Positions 1 to 11,008 of a DNA stretch of 64,000 bases are shown here, in pieces. Source of the stretch: Oreohelix idahoensis (taxonomy: Eukaryota; Mollusca; Gastropoda; Stylommatophora; Oreohelicidae); contig JAMPIV010019856.1 of NCBI GenBank assembly GCA_024509875.1, positions 434,001-498,000 of the forward strand, in the 5' to 3' direction. Under the pieces are notes generated by a model that searched no databases, was not told where the DNA came from, and was given only the letters and a program-made list of their open reading frames with translations. Position 1 is the stretch's first letter; the number at the start of each line of letters is the position of its first letter. The translations under genes and the position numbers were made by a program.

Positions 1-1101
1 AATATACAGTAGTATTTGTGTGTATGTGTGCCAATGAAAGTGTAAGTTTGAATATTTATAGGTATTGTGCAATGTTCTCTCCTTGTCTTTCATTTTGCTA
101 AATGCACATGGTTTTGTATATTTGAGGGAAAAGAATACATCGTAAGTAATCCTTTGTTTAATCAACACTATCTTTAAAAAAATGAAAGGTGCAATAAAAC
201 GTGCTTTTAACGGTGTTTACGTATACGTGCCCGAGAGTGTAGAAATGTATATTTAAATTTAATGAAATGTTCATGTTTTCTTTTCTCCTTTATGAAATGT
301 GAATAAAGTTTGTTGTGACCGGTCACACACCGGGCACACTCTAGCACTCTCAGATGCAAACTGTAGACAACCACACACATGATGTTTAAGATTTATGTTT
401 CCTTAGAAAATAATCAAACACGTGGTATTTAATTTTAGTTCAGCTGCATAGTGGGGTTTTAGAATCTGATTTATGGTGTCGAGATCAGAGGTCTAGCCTT
501 TCCTACTCGGTCGTGAAATCGAATCTGAACGAATGAAAGGAAGACTGTTTTTCATCCAGTACAAAGCAAGGCGACCACGATTGAGGAAATAAAATTGAAT
601 CGGAAAGAGAAAGTCAGCGTTACTTTAGAAAGCAAAACGGGAAAGGAGGAGTTTTGAAAAAAAAAAAAAGATAAACGCAAACCATACTTTTGACTGCCCA
701 AGCGATCAGACGTGATAATTATATATATTTTTGGCCGTCATCAATGTTACCATTTAAATTTATTTTTCTCAGATTAGTGAACGACCTAATTCTTGTATAG
801 AATATCAATGTTCCCATTTAAATTTATCCTTTAAACCCGCAGTTCCGATATTTCGGTTTCATCAGCATAGAAAACTGGTGTGAAGATCGTGCCTTTACGG
901 TTTTTGAATCTATTTTTCGCTTTACTGGTTAGCATCCTTGCCCTGTTGTTAACAATTTGTGTTACTATTCGAAAAGTGTTTATTCATTGTGAAGGATACT
1001 ATGGAAAGCAAAAATGTCATACTATTCTGGACCTAATGATGGATGCCCTTGAAGGAGGAAACCTGCATTGGACAGGAACTTTACTCCTTCTGGTATAGAG
1101 A
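1..1101. other. AT-rich sequence without a supported gene
   Basis: I see no coding homology here. There is a perfect 12-bp palindrome GTGACCGGTCAC near 315 and a run of about 13 A near 657-670. A 72-codon frame at 880-1098 starts with GTG and has a hydrophobic N-terminus, but it does not resemble anything I know. The last 100-250 bases may be the 5' UTR of the LINE that begins coding near 1102. Confidence 0.5.
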
Positions 1102-2156
1102 CCCCAAGCTGCGGCGAAGGCGTCGCCCTCCATTTGATCAAGTGTACTAGTTGGCAAGGCGGCTACCGACAAACGGACTAGCTTCCATGTACCAGTTCGA
1201 AAACCCAGTGCGCTGGTACTTCAACCTTACCACGGAATCCCATGCAAAGCATTATGATAAGCTGCATGGCAGAACCCTATAACTGGCCAACTCCGAGCTG
1301 ACTATCCCCATGGAACATTTAGAAAAAGAAAGATCCAAACTAACTCTCCACTGGCTTCCACCAACAATAAAAAAAGAAGCCGTGGGTGTCATTGTGGTAA
1401 AAATCACAGGCGACCCAAGGGCGGATGTTTTGAAGATCCGCAACGCGCCTGACAAATGGGGTCTACTCTGTAGAGCAACGACGTCCATTTCGCACTATCT
1501 AGAACTCCGAATAACTGGAGCAAAAAAACATAAGGTCCTAGTTACCATGACAGGGCGGAGAACGGTATGTCCTCATTGCGGTGAGGATACTCACTGGGCC
1601 AACAAATGTAACAAAAAGCCAGCCAGAGAAAAAAATCGTTCCACTGACAAGACCACCGACAAACAGCACACCAGAAGCACCGGCTACAACCCCCAGGCCC
1701 TTACAGCCCCAAATTGCAGACGATGGGTTTCATGTGGTAACACACCGGAGCGATAGGAAACAACAATACTCGGCCCCAGACATCCCAAACAACACAACAA
1801 CACCAAAAGCTACCACTGAAGCACCAGGAAATACAAAACGACATGCGAAACTACCACCAACATATTCATTAATAACGAGACAAAGACCAACATCCCAAAC
1901 TGAAGAAAACCCTTTAAGCACTGCCACAGCCCCAGCCATCCAAACATCCACACAAACACATGAGGAAATAAACAATACGGCAACAGAAGAAGATGGTTCA
2001 CTTCAGAAACCCCCCAGACTGATCATTGACTGGAAAGAAAATGACAGCATATGGAAAAACAAGCAGCACAGACATTCGGACTATTACTTAGGGTACGTTA
2101 ATCACCAAAACTATTTAATTATACTTTTATACAATTTATTCATTGTTATACGTTAA
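1102..2156 (+). pseudogene. LINE-A ORF1 (gag-like, zinc knuckle), decayed
   Basis: ORF1 of non-LTR elements makes a nucleic-acid-binding protein that packages the element RNA. The first frame, from about 1102 to 1756, opens with a basic stretch, is broken by two stops near 1150 and 1280, then runs intact from 1310. A globular part with alternating strands is followed by a CCHC zinc knuckle CPHCGEDTHWANKC (C-X2-C-X4-H-X4-C) at about 1569-1610. A frameshift near 1710 moves the reading to the frame ending at 2156. That second part is rich in Thr, Pro, Gln and Asn, like the low-complexity tail of such ORF1 proteins. ORF2 begins two bases later. The start codon is uncertain because the 5' end is degraded. 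Confidence 0.65.
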
Positions 2157-2157
2157 A

Positions 2158-2556
2158 AATGGCAGATGAAATGTTTATAATTAGTGTAAATGTTAGCGGC
2201 CTTCGCTCAAAAACTACATTACATCGTAACACTTATACATAAACACAAGCCAGACTTTATACTTTTGCAGGAAACAAACATACACACAGACGAACATGCA
2301 TTACAAATCAGAACCCAGTTAGGACTACGAAATTCCTGTTTTAGTTTAGCCATACACAACACAGGTTCAGGAACAGCAATACGACAAACATCTGACAGGT
2401 GGGATAAACTTAGGACAAACCGAGACAGCGAAGGCAAAATAACCATAGTTCAGGTAGGACACAACGTACACACATACATGATAGTGAATATACACGCTCC
2501 AGCAAACTACAACCACTAACCACAATTTTACAAAAAACTTACTCAGTCAAACAGGA
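2158..2556 (+). pseudogene. LINE-A ORF2, endonuclease N-terminal half
   Basis: ORF2 starts at the ATG at 2158, directly after ORF1. The first residues form the usual endonuclease first strand (VNVSGLRSK), and a frameshift near 2205 moves to a second frame with the catalytic-glutamate block FILLQETN (about 2250-2275). The reading continues through VNIHAPANYN, a standard strand of exonuclease-endonuclease-phosphatase folds, to a premature stop at 2517-2519. It then goes on as residual coding until the LTR of element B cuts it at 2557. The C-terminal half resumes at 27481. The family role is nicking target DNA for target-primed reverse transcription. Confidence 0.7.
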
Positions 2557-3235
2557 TGTCACAGCGCTATTTCGCGGTGACGGAAAATTAGACTGGCAAC
2601 ATTGCTAACACGGAGTTTTGGCAACATTGGATTAAATACCCGCATGTCATGTCACCGGGCGGGAAGCGGGTATTCTGGGCGCCAAGATATGCAGTGATCG
2701 TCTAGTCATGTCCGGGAGCGGACGTACTGGGTTATTCCCTGCCCAGCATGATTGCTGAGAAGAGTGTGCGATGAGATTCATATTATGAGTTCTGCCTTCC
2801 TGCGGAGTATTTGGATTGGAGCGTATAATTCTAGTTGGGATGTCAACTAGTGTCATTTTCCTACATACCGCGGAGTACTCGTTGTTTAATTTTGGAGGTT
2901 TTTTTCATTTTATAGATTAGGTTAGCTGTGTGAGCGGTAATCAGTTCATTGCCAATACTAGACCGTCATATTGTGTTATATGCGGTTAGTAGTTAAATAT
3001 AGTGAGTCTTGGTTTGCTCTGGCACGTATGTATGTTTCTATATATATAATTCATATATGTGTAGCCTTGTGTGGAGATATTGTGTGCATTCGATCATTAA
3101 AGAAGAAATTCTTGTTAAAGGTGTTATTTCTTATTGTCAGTATCATATGTGGTGGTCGTACCTATGGAAGGACGAGCCTTGTTTATCATTAGTGATGGTG
3201 TGTTTGCAAATCCACTGCATATTATATATGTGACA
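2557..3235 (+). repeat. 5' LTR of element B
   Basis: 679 bp, starting TGTCAC and ending GTGACA (inverted 6-bp ends). It matches 25949-27480 along its whole length apart from an 853-bp insertion in the latter. Small ORFs inside it are not conserved as proteins. The first bases after it are gctggggagctctt; a primer-binding site starting TGG could lie at 3238, but the tRNA is not identified. Confidence 0.85.
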
Positions 3236-4221
3236 GCTGGGGAGCTCTTGTTCTATAATTTAGAGGCCGTGGAGACAATATTTTACAGTATTATATTATG
3301 CTTTGACATCTGATGTATTATATAAAGGCAGTGGGGCCGAGATTTTCAGTAGTAGGCTAGAAGTGCTATGCACACATAAGATAACCGTCCTATTCTTTGA
3401 CGTCTTTGGGCGCGTTTATTGCCTTGTGGTTATAGAGATTATTCTGGAGTGGTCCGTGTTCGGATATTTTGGTTGTTTTGCAGAATTGTTATAAGTTATT
3501 CTGCTGGTGGTGAAATATTAGACTGTTTACAGGCGTTATAGTCGGCAGGCCTGTTTCTGTATTTAGTTAACAGCATAGCGAAGGGTTACTAGGTCAGTGT
3601 TCTCGCCTTCAGGTTTATAGCGTTATCTTTGTGAGCTATTTTGGTGTTCCAATTTCATTGCAGTGTGTTTGTCAGTCAGCTCTACGGTACGGTGTTCGGT
3701 CAAGGGTGACCTCGCTAGCAATATTTGACCCAGTTTTGATTTAGGGCACAGTAAGGGTAGCGTTGTCGATAAAGGCGAGTTTATCGTTTAGGGTGTTCAA
3801 TGTGTTTAACAGCTAGTTAAAGTGCAGTGTGGTGATTCAGGTTCTTCTTTATGACTTGGTCTGCTGGTAGCAATGGTAGTGCGAGCAGGTGTGAATTGTC
3901 AAGCTGAATAATAAATATATTACAAGGTAGTATTCACAATTTCTTGGTAACATTCGGGGCTCCCTGTGGAGTAAAGTTACATGTTTAACAGGGCGGGGAG
4001 ACGACTTCGGTTGTTGCGCTATCCTGGTTGATACATTGTGACTTTGAGTGTTACCTTAAAGGTGTTAGGAGGTGTTGTGGAGTACCTTTGGGAAACTTTT
4101 AAGTTTACTTAGGTCAACAAGGGTGGTAGGGTGTTTTGGTGTCGGCAAGTTGTCCTGTTCCCGCCACAAGAAGTAGCCATTAAGCCGAATTCCTGTAGAG
4201 TTCCTACTACAACCTATCTGC

Positions 4222-4313
4222 GTGTGTTCCTGTGCTGCAGCCATCCCGTGCTGTAGCGACATCGTGTGTTCCTGTGCTGCAGTCAACCCATGCTATAGCG
4301 ACATCGTGCATCC
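4222..4313 (+). repeat. Two-copy tandem repeat of about 43 bp
   Basis: The block beginning gtgttcctgtgctgcag and running to agcgacatcgtg occurs twice in a row with a few substitutions. Confidence 0.7.
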
Positions 4314-5549
4314 AGTAGTCAAAAGCTCTGTGTACTGGATCGTGCTCATTGGGAAGCAATCGTCTCATTCTCTTGCGTTGTGGTGTCCAGTACCACTGGA
4401 TTCATGCTCTGAGTAGCTATCGACATTCGTCTATACCTGGTGGACTTTGAAGACTGCTGCGTTCCTGAAGGGTCGTAAGGAACCGAACCTTGCTTGACAG
4501 TCATAGATCATAGTGCCAAAAAGACATTAACGTTATGATCTGGCATACAGACCTGTGGACAAGTGCAGTGTTCTGAACATTATTGGATGCATCATCCTGA
4601 TTTTTTTGCTGTGTACAGTGCTGTGATAGCACCGTATAAGACATTGTTGACATTGTGGATATTTTCAAGTTTTTGGAGTACTATTTGTAGTGTCTCATCT
4701 GCATCATCGGTGCTGAGGAGCTTCTTGGACAAGCGTCGCTGGAGCTTCAGTTAAGTTTTGTGTTTGTAAATCTTTGTACATTTGTTATATTTATGTTTCT
4801 TTGTTTTCATTTAAATTCTGTTTTTTTATTTAAAATTTTCTTTTCTGTCTATCCACCCGGTACGACTTATCGTTCAGTCTGGTTCTCTAGAGTAGTGGGG
4901 TTAGCAACAAGCTTTGTTCTGGTTTTTTGGCAGACGGTTTTCCTGCGACTGTCCTACTTAACATTCCAAGCCATGTTGTTGTTAGGTGTACCGGTGTGGT
5001 TTGTATTTACATTGTCTTGTACATTCAGTAATTCTTCTGTTGTGTTTAAGTGGTGTGATCTCTCGTTCCTTCTGGCTATCTTGTAAATACATTTACATGT
5101 ATCCCTTGTTTTCGATCGTGTACAGTCACGCATTGTATATACCAATCTACCTCTGCCCAACTTTGTCTGTCATCTTATTCCTCGTGACTGGGATTTTTCG
5201 TAGTGTTTAGTGGGTGTCTTTTCATCTGTTTAGTATTCATTTTGCCAGTGTAAACACTTATGTAAGATAGATTATTAGGAATTGAATTATTGTCTGAAGT
5301 ACAGCACCAGTGTGGGTGCCAGTAACAGACTATGGTGTAAAAGCCGATTTATTGTCAGTTTGCTACAGTGGTGTCATAGCAACAAAAAGTTTCATCAGCT
5401 GATGTTATACAACTATCGACTATTTTAAGGGTCTTGTAGTGTATCACAGAGACTAAGGGGTCGGAAGGACCAAAATCTATTGAGTAAGGAGATAACAGTT
5501 GAAGTGAATTACTTGTAGACAGTGAGAGGTGAGGTGTTATATACTTACA

Positions 5550-5552
<3 letters not shown>

Positions 5553-5595
<43 letters not shown>

Positions 5596-5603
5596 TATAT
5601 ATA

Positions 5604-5635
<32 letters not shown>
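5553..5635. repeat. (TA)n microsatellite
   Basis: Almost uninterrupted TA dinucleotides, with two GATATA/CTATAT interruptions near 5595-5607. The Ile/Tyr-rich antisense reading frame through it is an artefact. Confidence 0.95.
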
Positions 5636-5637
<2 letters not shown>

Positions 5638-5859
5638 TAAATTTGAGTAGTAATTTTAATATTTACTATCATTACTGCATACTTGTAAGCAGAGAGTTTG
5701 CTGTTGAGATAAGTGAAGTGTCTACAATACATGCGGTTGAGTAGTTGCATAGTAAGGATCTATAGCAAAATATAATAGTGAGTATTCTGAGTATACATCA
5801 TGGACTAAAACTCTCCGTTTTATTCGGATAGGCACCCAATGTGGGTACACTGGCAAACA

Positions 5860-7130
5860 ACTAAATTAATATGCCAAGGCAGAATACTACTCAGCGGAAA
5901 ATCAAAAAGCTTTGGAGAAGGAAAAGATTGAGAAACAGAATGCCTTAGGAGATGCTCGAGCTGAAGATCTAGAGCTCAAAAGAAGAGAGTTTAAGTTACA
6001 AGAAAAGAAGTGCGAGTGGTGAGAACTCGACTCCTGTTAGATCTCGTCGTCCATTTAGGCTGCAGCTACATAATTTCAACGATAAAATCGACAGTTTATA
6101 TTTTTTCTCGAGAGGTTCGAGGCCGTATGCGTGGCCTGGAAGGCTGACAGAGATCAATGGCCATCTCTGTTATCCACGCTGCTAGTGGGGCCCGCAATGG
6201 AGACTTTCTACAGCCTCCCGCTAGAAGAAAGGGCCGATTACGACAAAGTAAAGGAAATGTTGCTCCGGAATTTCCGTCTGACTGCTAAAGGGTACCGGAC
6301 GCCTTTTATAAACGCGATGCCAAGCGCAGACCAAGACTATGAGGACTTTATCTCGAAGATAAAACTTCTGCTCAACAGATGGATTGAGATGGAAGGGATT
6401 AATAAGGACTATGCTGGCTTGCTAGACTTGATGCTACGAGACAAAGTCTTGTCGTCGTGCTCAACGGAGTTGGTGGCTTTTTTCCAAGAGCGCGAACCAA
6501 AAGACATCAAGGCCATGGCTCAATTGGGGCATCATTATATCCTGGCCCATCCGGGCAAACCCATTAAGAAGTCAGGTCTGTCATGCGACTTAGTTGCCGG
6601 TGTCGGCAAAGTTCAGCGTCATCCTTGGCGAAATCGATCAGGCGAGGCAGACAGGTGTCAAGAGCAGAAGCACGATAGTTCCTCTATTCCCTATCAGCCA
6701 CGCAAAGGAAATTATGGGAATTTCCGACCCCATCGGAAAGGTCGGTCGAATTGGCACAACCGACAATGGAAAAGTGTTAGTGACGGAGGAGAGTGCCAAA
6801 CGCGTAATCAGGTACACTTCGAAGATTCTCGGGACGAAGATCGGTTTTGGTATAAAACCAAACATCACAAGCAGAGGAGCGGATCCTCAGAAAGTCGATC
6901 TTCCAACTCCGATGCGCGGTATTCGTCTTTCAAAAGCTTCAGCAAGAGTACACGCTATGAGCCGAAAAGGGGGCGCATTTGTATCAATTGTGGCGATGAG
7001 GGTCATTATGCTTAAACTTGTGCTACCCCTATTGAACACGCGAATTCCGCGTTTGTGTTGGACACAGTCAACAGCGACGACTGTGCGGGGTGTCGTTCTC
7101 TTTTCCATGCGAACAAGAGGATAGTGTTAC
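5860..7130 (+). pseudogene. Element B gag (coiled coil, gag domain, zinc knuckle)
   Basis: Gag forms the retrotransposon particle and binds its RNA. A charged, Glu/Lys-rich coiled coil is encoded from about 5872 to 6021, where a TGA stops it. After a frameshift near 6100-6130 the frame 6131-7015 encodes the helical gag core (blocks such as DYDKVKEMLLRNFRL and LLDLMLRDKVLSS) and then a basic, Ser/Arg-rich linker. It ends in a zinc knuckle CINCGDEGHYA whose last cysteine lies just past an in-frame TAA at 7013-7015. The reading apparently opened with GTG at 6131 has no independent start; it continues an upstream frame. Element C is inserted at 7131, and the protease follows at 24463. The same gag family is found on the minus strand at 22601-21240. 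Confidence 0.75.
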
Positions 7131-7960
7131 TGTTAAGGAATAATTCTTTATTGGGTTGAAGCACGATTTCGTATCAAAAGAGTTGACGTAATGTCTTTGA
7201 ACAGAAATGTAGTGATCATCGGCTTGTAGCTTCCAGAATGTAGTCAAACACCGGCTTGTAGCCCCCAGAAATGTTGAGGAATAATTCTTTTTCTGGAAGA
7301 TGGTACAGATATTTCTTTCCTCACCGAGTTCATCTAGAGTATCTCAAGAGGTCTATGGTAGAGTTTATTTTAAGTCCAGCTTTTACAAAGTCCTCAAACA
7401 TAAGGCTAGTCTTTGACAGTAGAAAACTTCATAATGCCTGATTGAAGTTTTGCACAATATAAATTTTAATCAACGAAACGTAGCTCCTCAATGAAGGCAT
7501 CCATAAAATAGACAATGGCAATCTCTAGCCTGTCCATAAATCAGTCTATCGTCATGTAGACTACGGGAACAATGTCAGAGTCATCTTGCTGAAGTATTTA
7601 ATATAAAATTTCTCACTCATTCCATTCCTTTCAGCACTTGACAAGTCCGTATAAATATAACCACGCTTAGGCTCCAACTGTAGGACGACCTAGCTGATAT
7701 GAAGAACATAAAACTCTATATCAAGAGTACACTTTCTGGAGCTCGTTGAAACACGACTTTCTCACACTGAGAATACACAGCCAAAGAGGCCGAACCACAG
7801 CTCAAATTCTCGAACTGAAGACGGCAACGAATCGTCTGCTTAAAAATCAGCAGACTATGTGACGTACTTCCGGGGTAGTCCTAGTAACGCTTGTCAACAA
7901 GGAAATGAGTACATAAACCCTGTCGAGGCGATAGAACCAGTTATGAATCTAGTCATAACA
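7131..7960 (-). repeat. 3' LTR of element C
   Basis: About 830 bp, nearly identical to 23651-24462 over its length apart from roughly 20 bp at the 7131 edge. That edge reads tgttaaggaataattcttta, almost a copy of an internal LTR segment at 23775, so this end may have been rearranged. On the minus strand it starts TGTTATGAC after the purine tract. Confidence 0.85.
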
Positions 7961-7981
7961 ACTTCCCCCCCCCCCCCCCCC
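7961..7981 (-). promoter_or_regulatory. Polypurine tract of element C
   Basis: The plus strand reads actt followed by 17 C, so the minus strand has G17 AAGT abutting the LTR start. This is where plus-strand DNA synthesis would be primed. A pure G run is unusual and is probably an expanded tract. Confidence 0.7.
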
Positions 7982-10900
7982 GGTCAATAATGGCAAACGA
8001 AGTTGACATTATTGAGATATGAGAAAAACACCACTAAGGTGAGCAAAAGGTAACATTATATGTTACTGTTTCTATGACCATGCATAGACCTATGTTTGTG
8101 CCGTAATGTAGGCAATTTAACACACGTGGTGTGGAAATGCAGCGTAAAATGCAATACCACTGTCTTACAAACAGCTCAAAGCAATTTGACATAATAATGA
8201 GGTACTATAGCAAACGTCAGTCAACATATAACATGAATAATGGTAATATACCATGCACTCTCAACATTCTCGTAAGTCAGAGAACACCTACTGTTCATTG
8301 TCATTGTAGTAAAATCTGCGAGAATAATCGCTCATTTCAGGAAGATTTTAGTCATAAAATGATAATAAATAAAACAGCCCTATTGTGTCTGACGGTGATG
8401 CTCTCACACGCCAGCAACGCTGCCTTTTGTGCAGTGCTAAAGCCTATAGAACGGTTCCACGGTAAAAAACTAACACGCGTTTTAGTTTCGGTTTCGAAAA
8501 ACGTACTACCAACATTTTACCAGAATCTGCTGCATACATTTTGCAGCCAAGACTTATAATTAACGATTTTGAGGAAGTGTGCCGCCAAATAACTATCTGA
8601 ATTAACGTATTCTGTCAACTTTAACGCAAATTTAGTAGTAATCCTTACATTTTTTGGTAGTGTTACACGATACAATACAAATTATTAACGCCAATTCTTA
8701 ACCCGCCATGCACAACCCAGCTTAGCCTGACACATTCTGCCATGCATATATACACGTTGCGACAAAGCCAAGAGAGGCAAAACATGCAGACAATTTTATT
8801 GCCTCCTCTTGGTAATGTTTCTGACGTCACAAAAACAAGTTAGTTATTTGAAAAAATACATGCTAGCGACAGGGGAAGATGGCCGTCTTGTGTAAAATAT
8901 TTATTTGACGATGACCGGTGACAAAATTGAAAATCTAAAACCAAAATGAAACTGAACATAAAAAATATATGGTAGTATAGCTTAGAATTCACTGAGCAAG
9001 AATATGTTTTAAATAATATGATAGTCCCAGTATTACCCAAATGGTTGAGAAAATACTAAATGTCTACGGACGCACGACCAGACGGACTGTTGTTTCTGCT
9101 TGTTTTTTCTTAACGTTAGTGGGGACACCGGCTTAGAAGAGAGGCATTGAGGAAATTCAAATTAGCTTGGGTAACAAGAGTATAGAAGGAGAGGGGAGCG
9201 GTAGGAAAATCGTTACCAAAAACTAACATCGTTTTGCATTGGCATAACTAAAGCAGGCTGGCCAATCGACTACCAGACGCAGAGTATGTTTGGAATTATT
9301 TTTGGTTTTTCAAAAACTGCATTTTAATTCTGGTAGTCGCAAGCTTTCGATTGGCCAGTGCTACTAAATATTAGCAAAAAGCTTTCACTATTCATTGCCA
9401 GTTGAACTGTATTTTTGATTCAGATACGCTGAAAACAGCTGTGATAAATTTAAAAGTAAATTAAATAACTATATGAGTATTTCACAGTCTGGACGGAGCA
9501 GAGGAAACTGAGGACATTTCTTTGCAAAGTCAGCGTCATTTGTTTATATTTCTTGATTTGTGGTAAGGAGGCTTTATGAATTTAATATGTTAAATCCCAT
9601 TACCAAAGTTAGATACTGCTATTGGGAAAAAGTGAAGGACGTGCTGGAAGCAGACATTGTTGAGTCCTCACGTTGAAATGTATCTAACTAATGTATGTTG
9701 TCATGATTATGTTTGAATATTATTGTATTAGAGCATATTAGTAAGCCTCTGTGTTCAATGAACACTGTTCAACATGCCTGAAGCATTTATATTTAATACA
9801 AGAAAAGATGAGAAAAATATATAAACGGAAATGTGGTTACCCCACATTATATTATTGAGGAAAACTATGTAAATGTACAGTGGCGTATCTGCCATAGGGA
9901 CCTGAGGGGTGGTCACAGCAAGGTGGGAGTCATGAAAATTAGGGGATGAGTGCACCTGAAATGCACGCGAGGCTGACCCCATACCCACGTATGAAAGTAA
10001 ATAAAAGAATAAGTGATCAGATGTAAAAGGCCAGGGTGTCCTTTTGTTGCAGAGGTTTCGTTTCCTGTTGCCAGCTGGTGACAGGAAACCTAAGGAGTGA
10101 CGATTACGCCAAGAAGTCTTCTACACTTTACATATGCTGTCAAGAGATAACAGCAAGAGCTTGGGTGTGTGACGTGATATCGATATTTCTGCAACTACAC
10201 AATATCCTATCTTTCAACGGGAAACCCCAGGTGATATGTTAAGGACCTGGATACATCTGACAGTTTCGGTTTAAATAAACCTTGGTAATTCAAGTCATAC
10301 TCAGGACTTTTGTGGGGTATGATGACATTACAGCCCCTTATACACAGTGACTCTCTCTCTTAGAAGAATAAATTTAAGCTGTGAACATTCAAGTAGGAAA
10401 TACATATAATAACATTGTAGTGTTTGGGTAGATTGTCCACACAATTTTTAGTTAATATTTTATGTAAACTATCTTGTCCTCATTTTCAAAGACCTGTCCA
10501 AACGATATGACTGGACAGGCAAAATAAATTGTACAAAAAAATTAATTTAAAGAAAAACTTAACCACAGGTTTTATTCACTTCCTCATAGTAACTTAAAAT
10601 GTTTTTGTGTTGTGTACCATCATTTCATTTCTCCCCTAGACACTAGGTACATCATACACCATACACTAGAGCCAACATAGTGACCGTGTAAGATCTAGGG
10701 AGGTAGCGTTAGGTTCCCTGCACATAATTCATCATCATCATTTATAGAGTCAGGGGCCTACATGTGCTTGACCTCACACGGTAAATTCATACACGGATTT
10801 CATTCTTTTAGGATACCATCATAACCCCCTCCCCCCAGCAAAATCTAACTTTGCTACAGTCATGTTACCTTATTCAATTAATGTCGATTAAAATAAACAT

Positions 10901-11008
10901 TAATGCTAAGTGCATGCAATAATAATATTAAATCAGAGGAGATATAAGGCAGACATTTAAGACACACAAAGTGTTTGACTGCTACATATTGTCACGCACA
11001 CACACATA
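7982..11008. other. 3' non-coding interior of element C, no supported gene
   Basis: Three kilobases between the 3' LTR and LINE-E. A 142-codon plus-strand frame at 8131-8559 has no recognisable domain. An imperfect inverted repeat lies at about 9258-9356, with arms sharing CTGGCCAATCGA and CGACTACCAGA. The stretch near 10300-10900 is simple AT-rich sequence. Whether this belongs to C or to further insertions I cannot tell. Confidence 0.5.
9258..9356. repeat. Imperfect inverted repeat (hairpin)
   Basis: The left arm runs ggctggccaatcgactacca and the right arm is its reverse complement with a short extra segment (aagcttgc) in the middle. The loop is about 45 bases. It may be a small MITE remnant. 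Confidence 0.5.

Larger units (their letters stand above)
3236..5860 (+). other. Long leader of element B, no supported gene
   Basis: About 2.6 kb lies between the 5' LTR and the first recognisable gag sequence. Short frames up to 108 codons are scattered through it without recognisable domains. It contains a two-copy short repeat at 4222-4313 and a long TA microsatellite at 5553-5635. It could be an unusually long leader, or include an insertion I cannot delimit. Confidence 0.5.

Noticed and set aside
880..1098. 72-codon frame with a hydrophobic N-terminus, possible membrane peptide
   Set aside because: GTG start, no conserved neighbour, and overlapping the probable LINE-A 5' UTR.
5355..5750. 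131-codon minus-strand frame rich in Ile/Tyr
   Set aside because: It is the translation of a TA microsatellite.
8131..8559. 142-codon plus-strand frame inside element C
   Set aside because: No recognisable domain, antisense to the element, and length not surprising in 3 kb of non-coding sequence.
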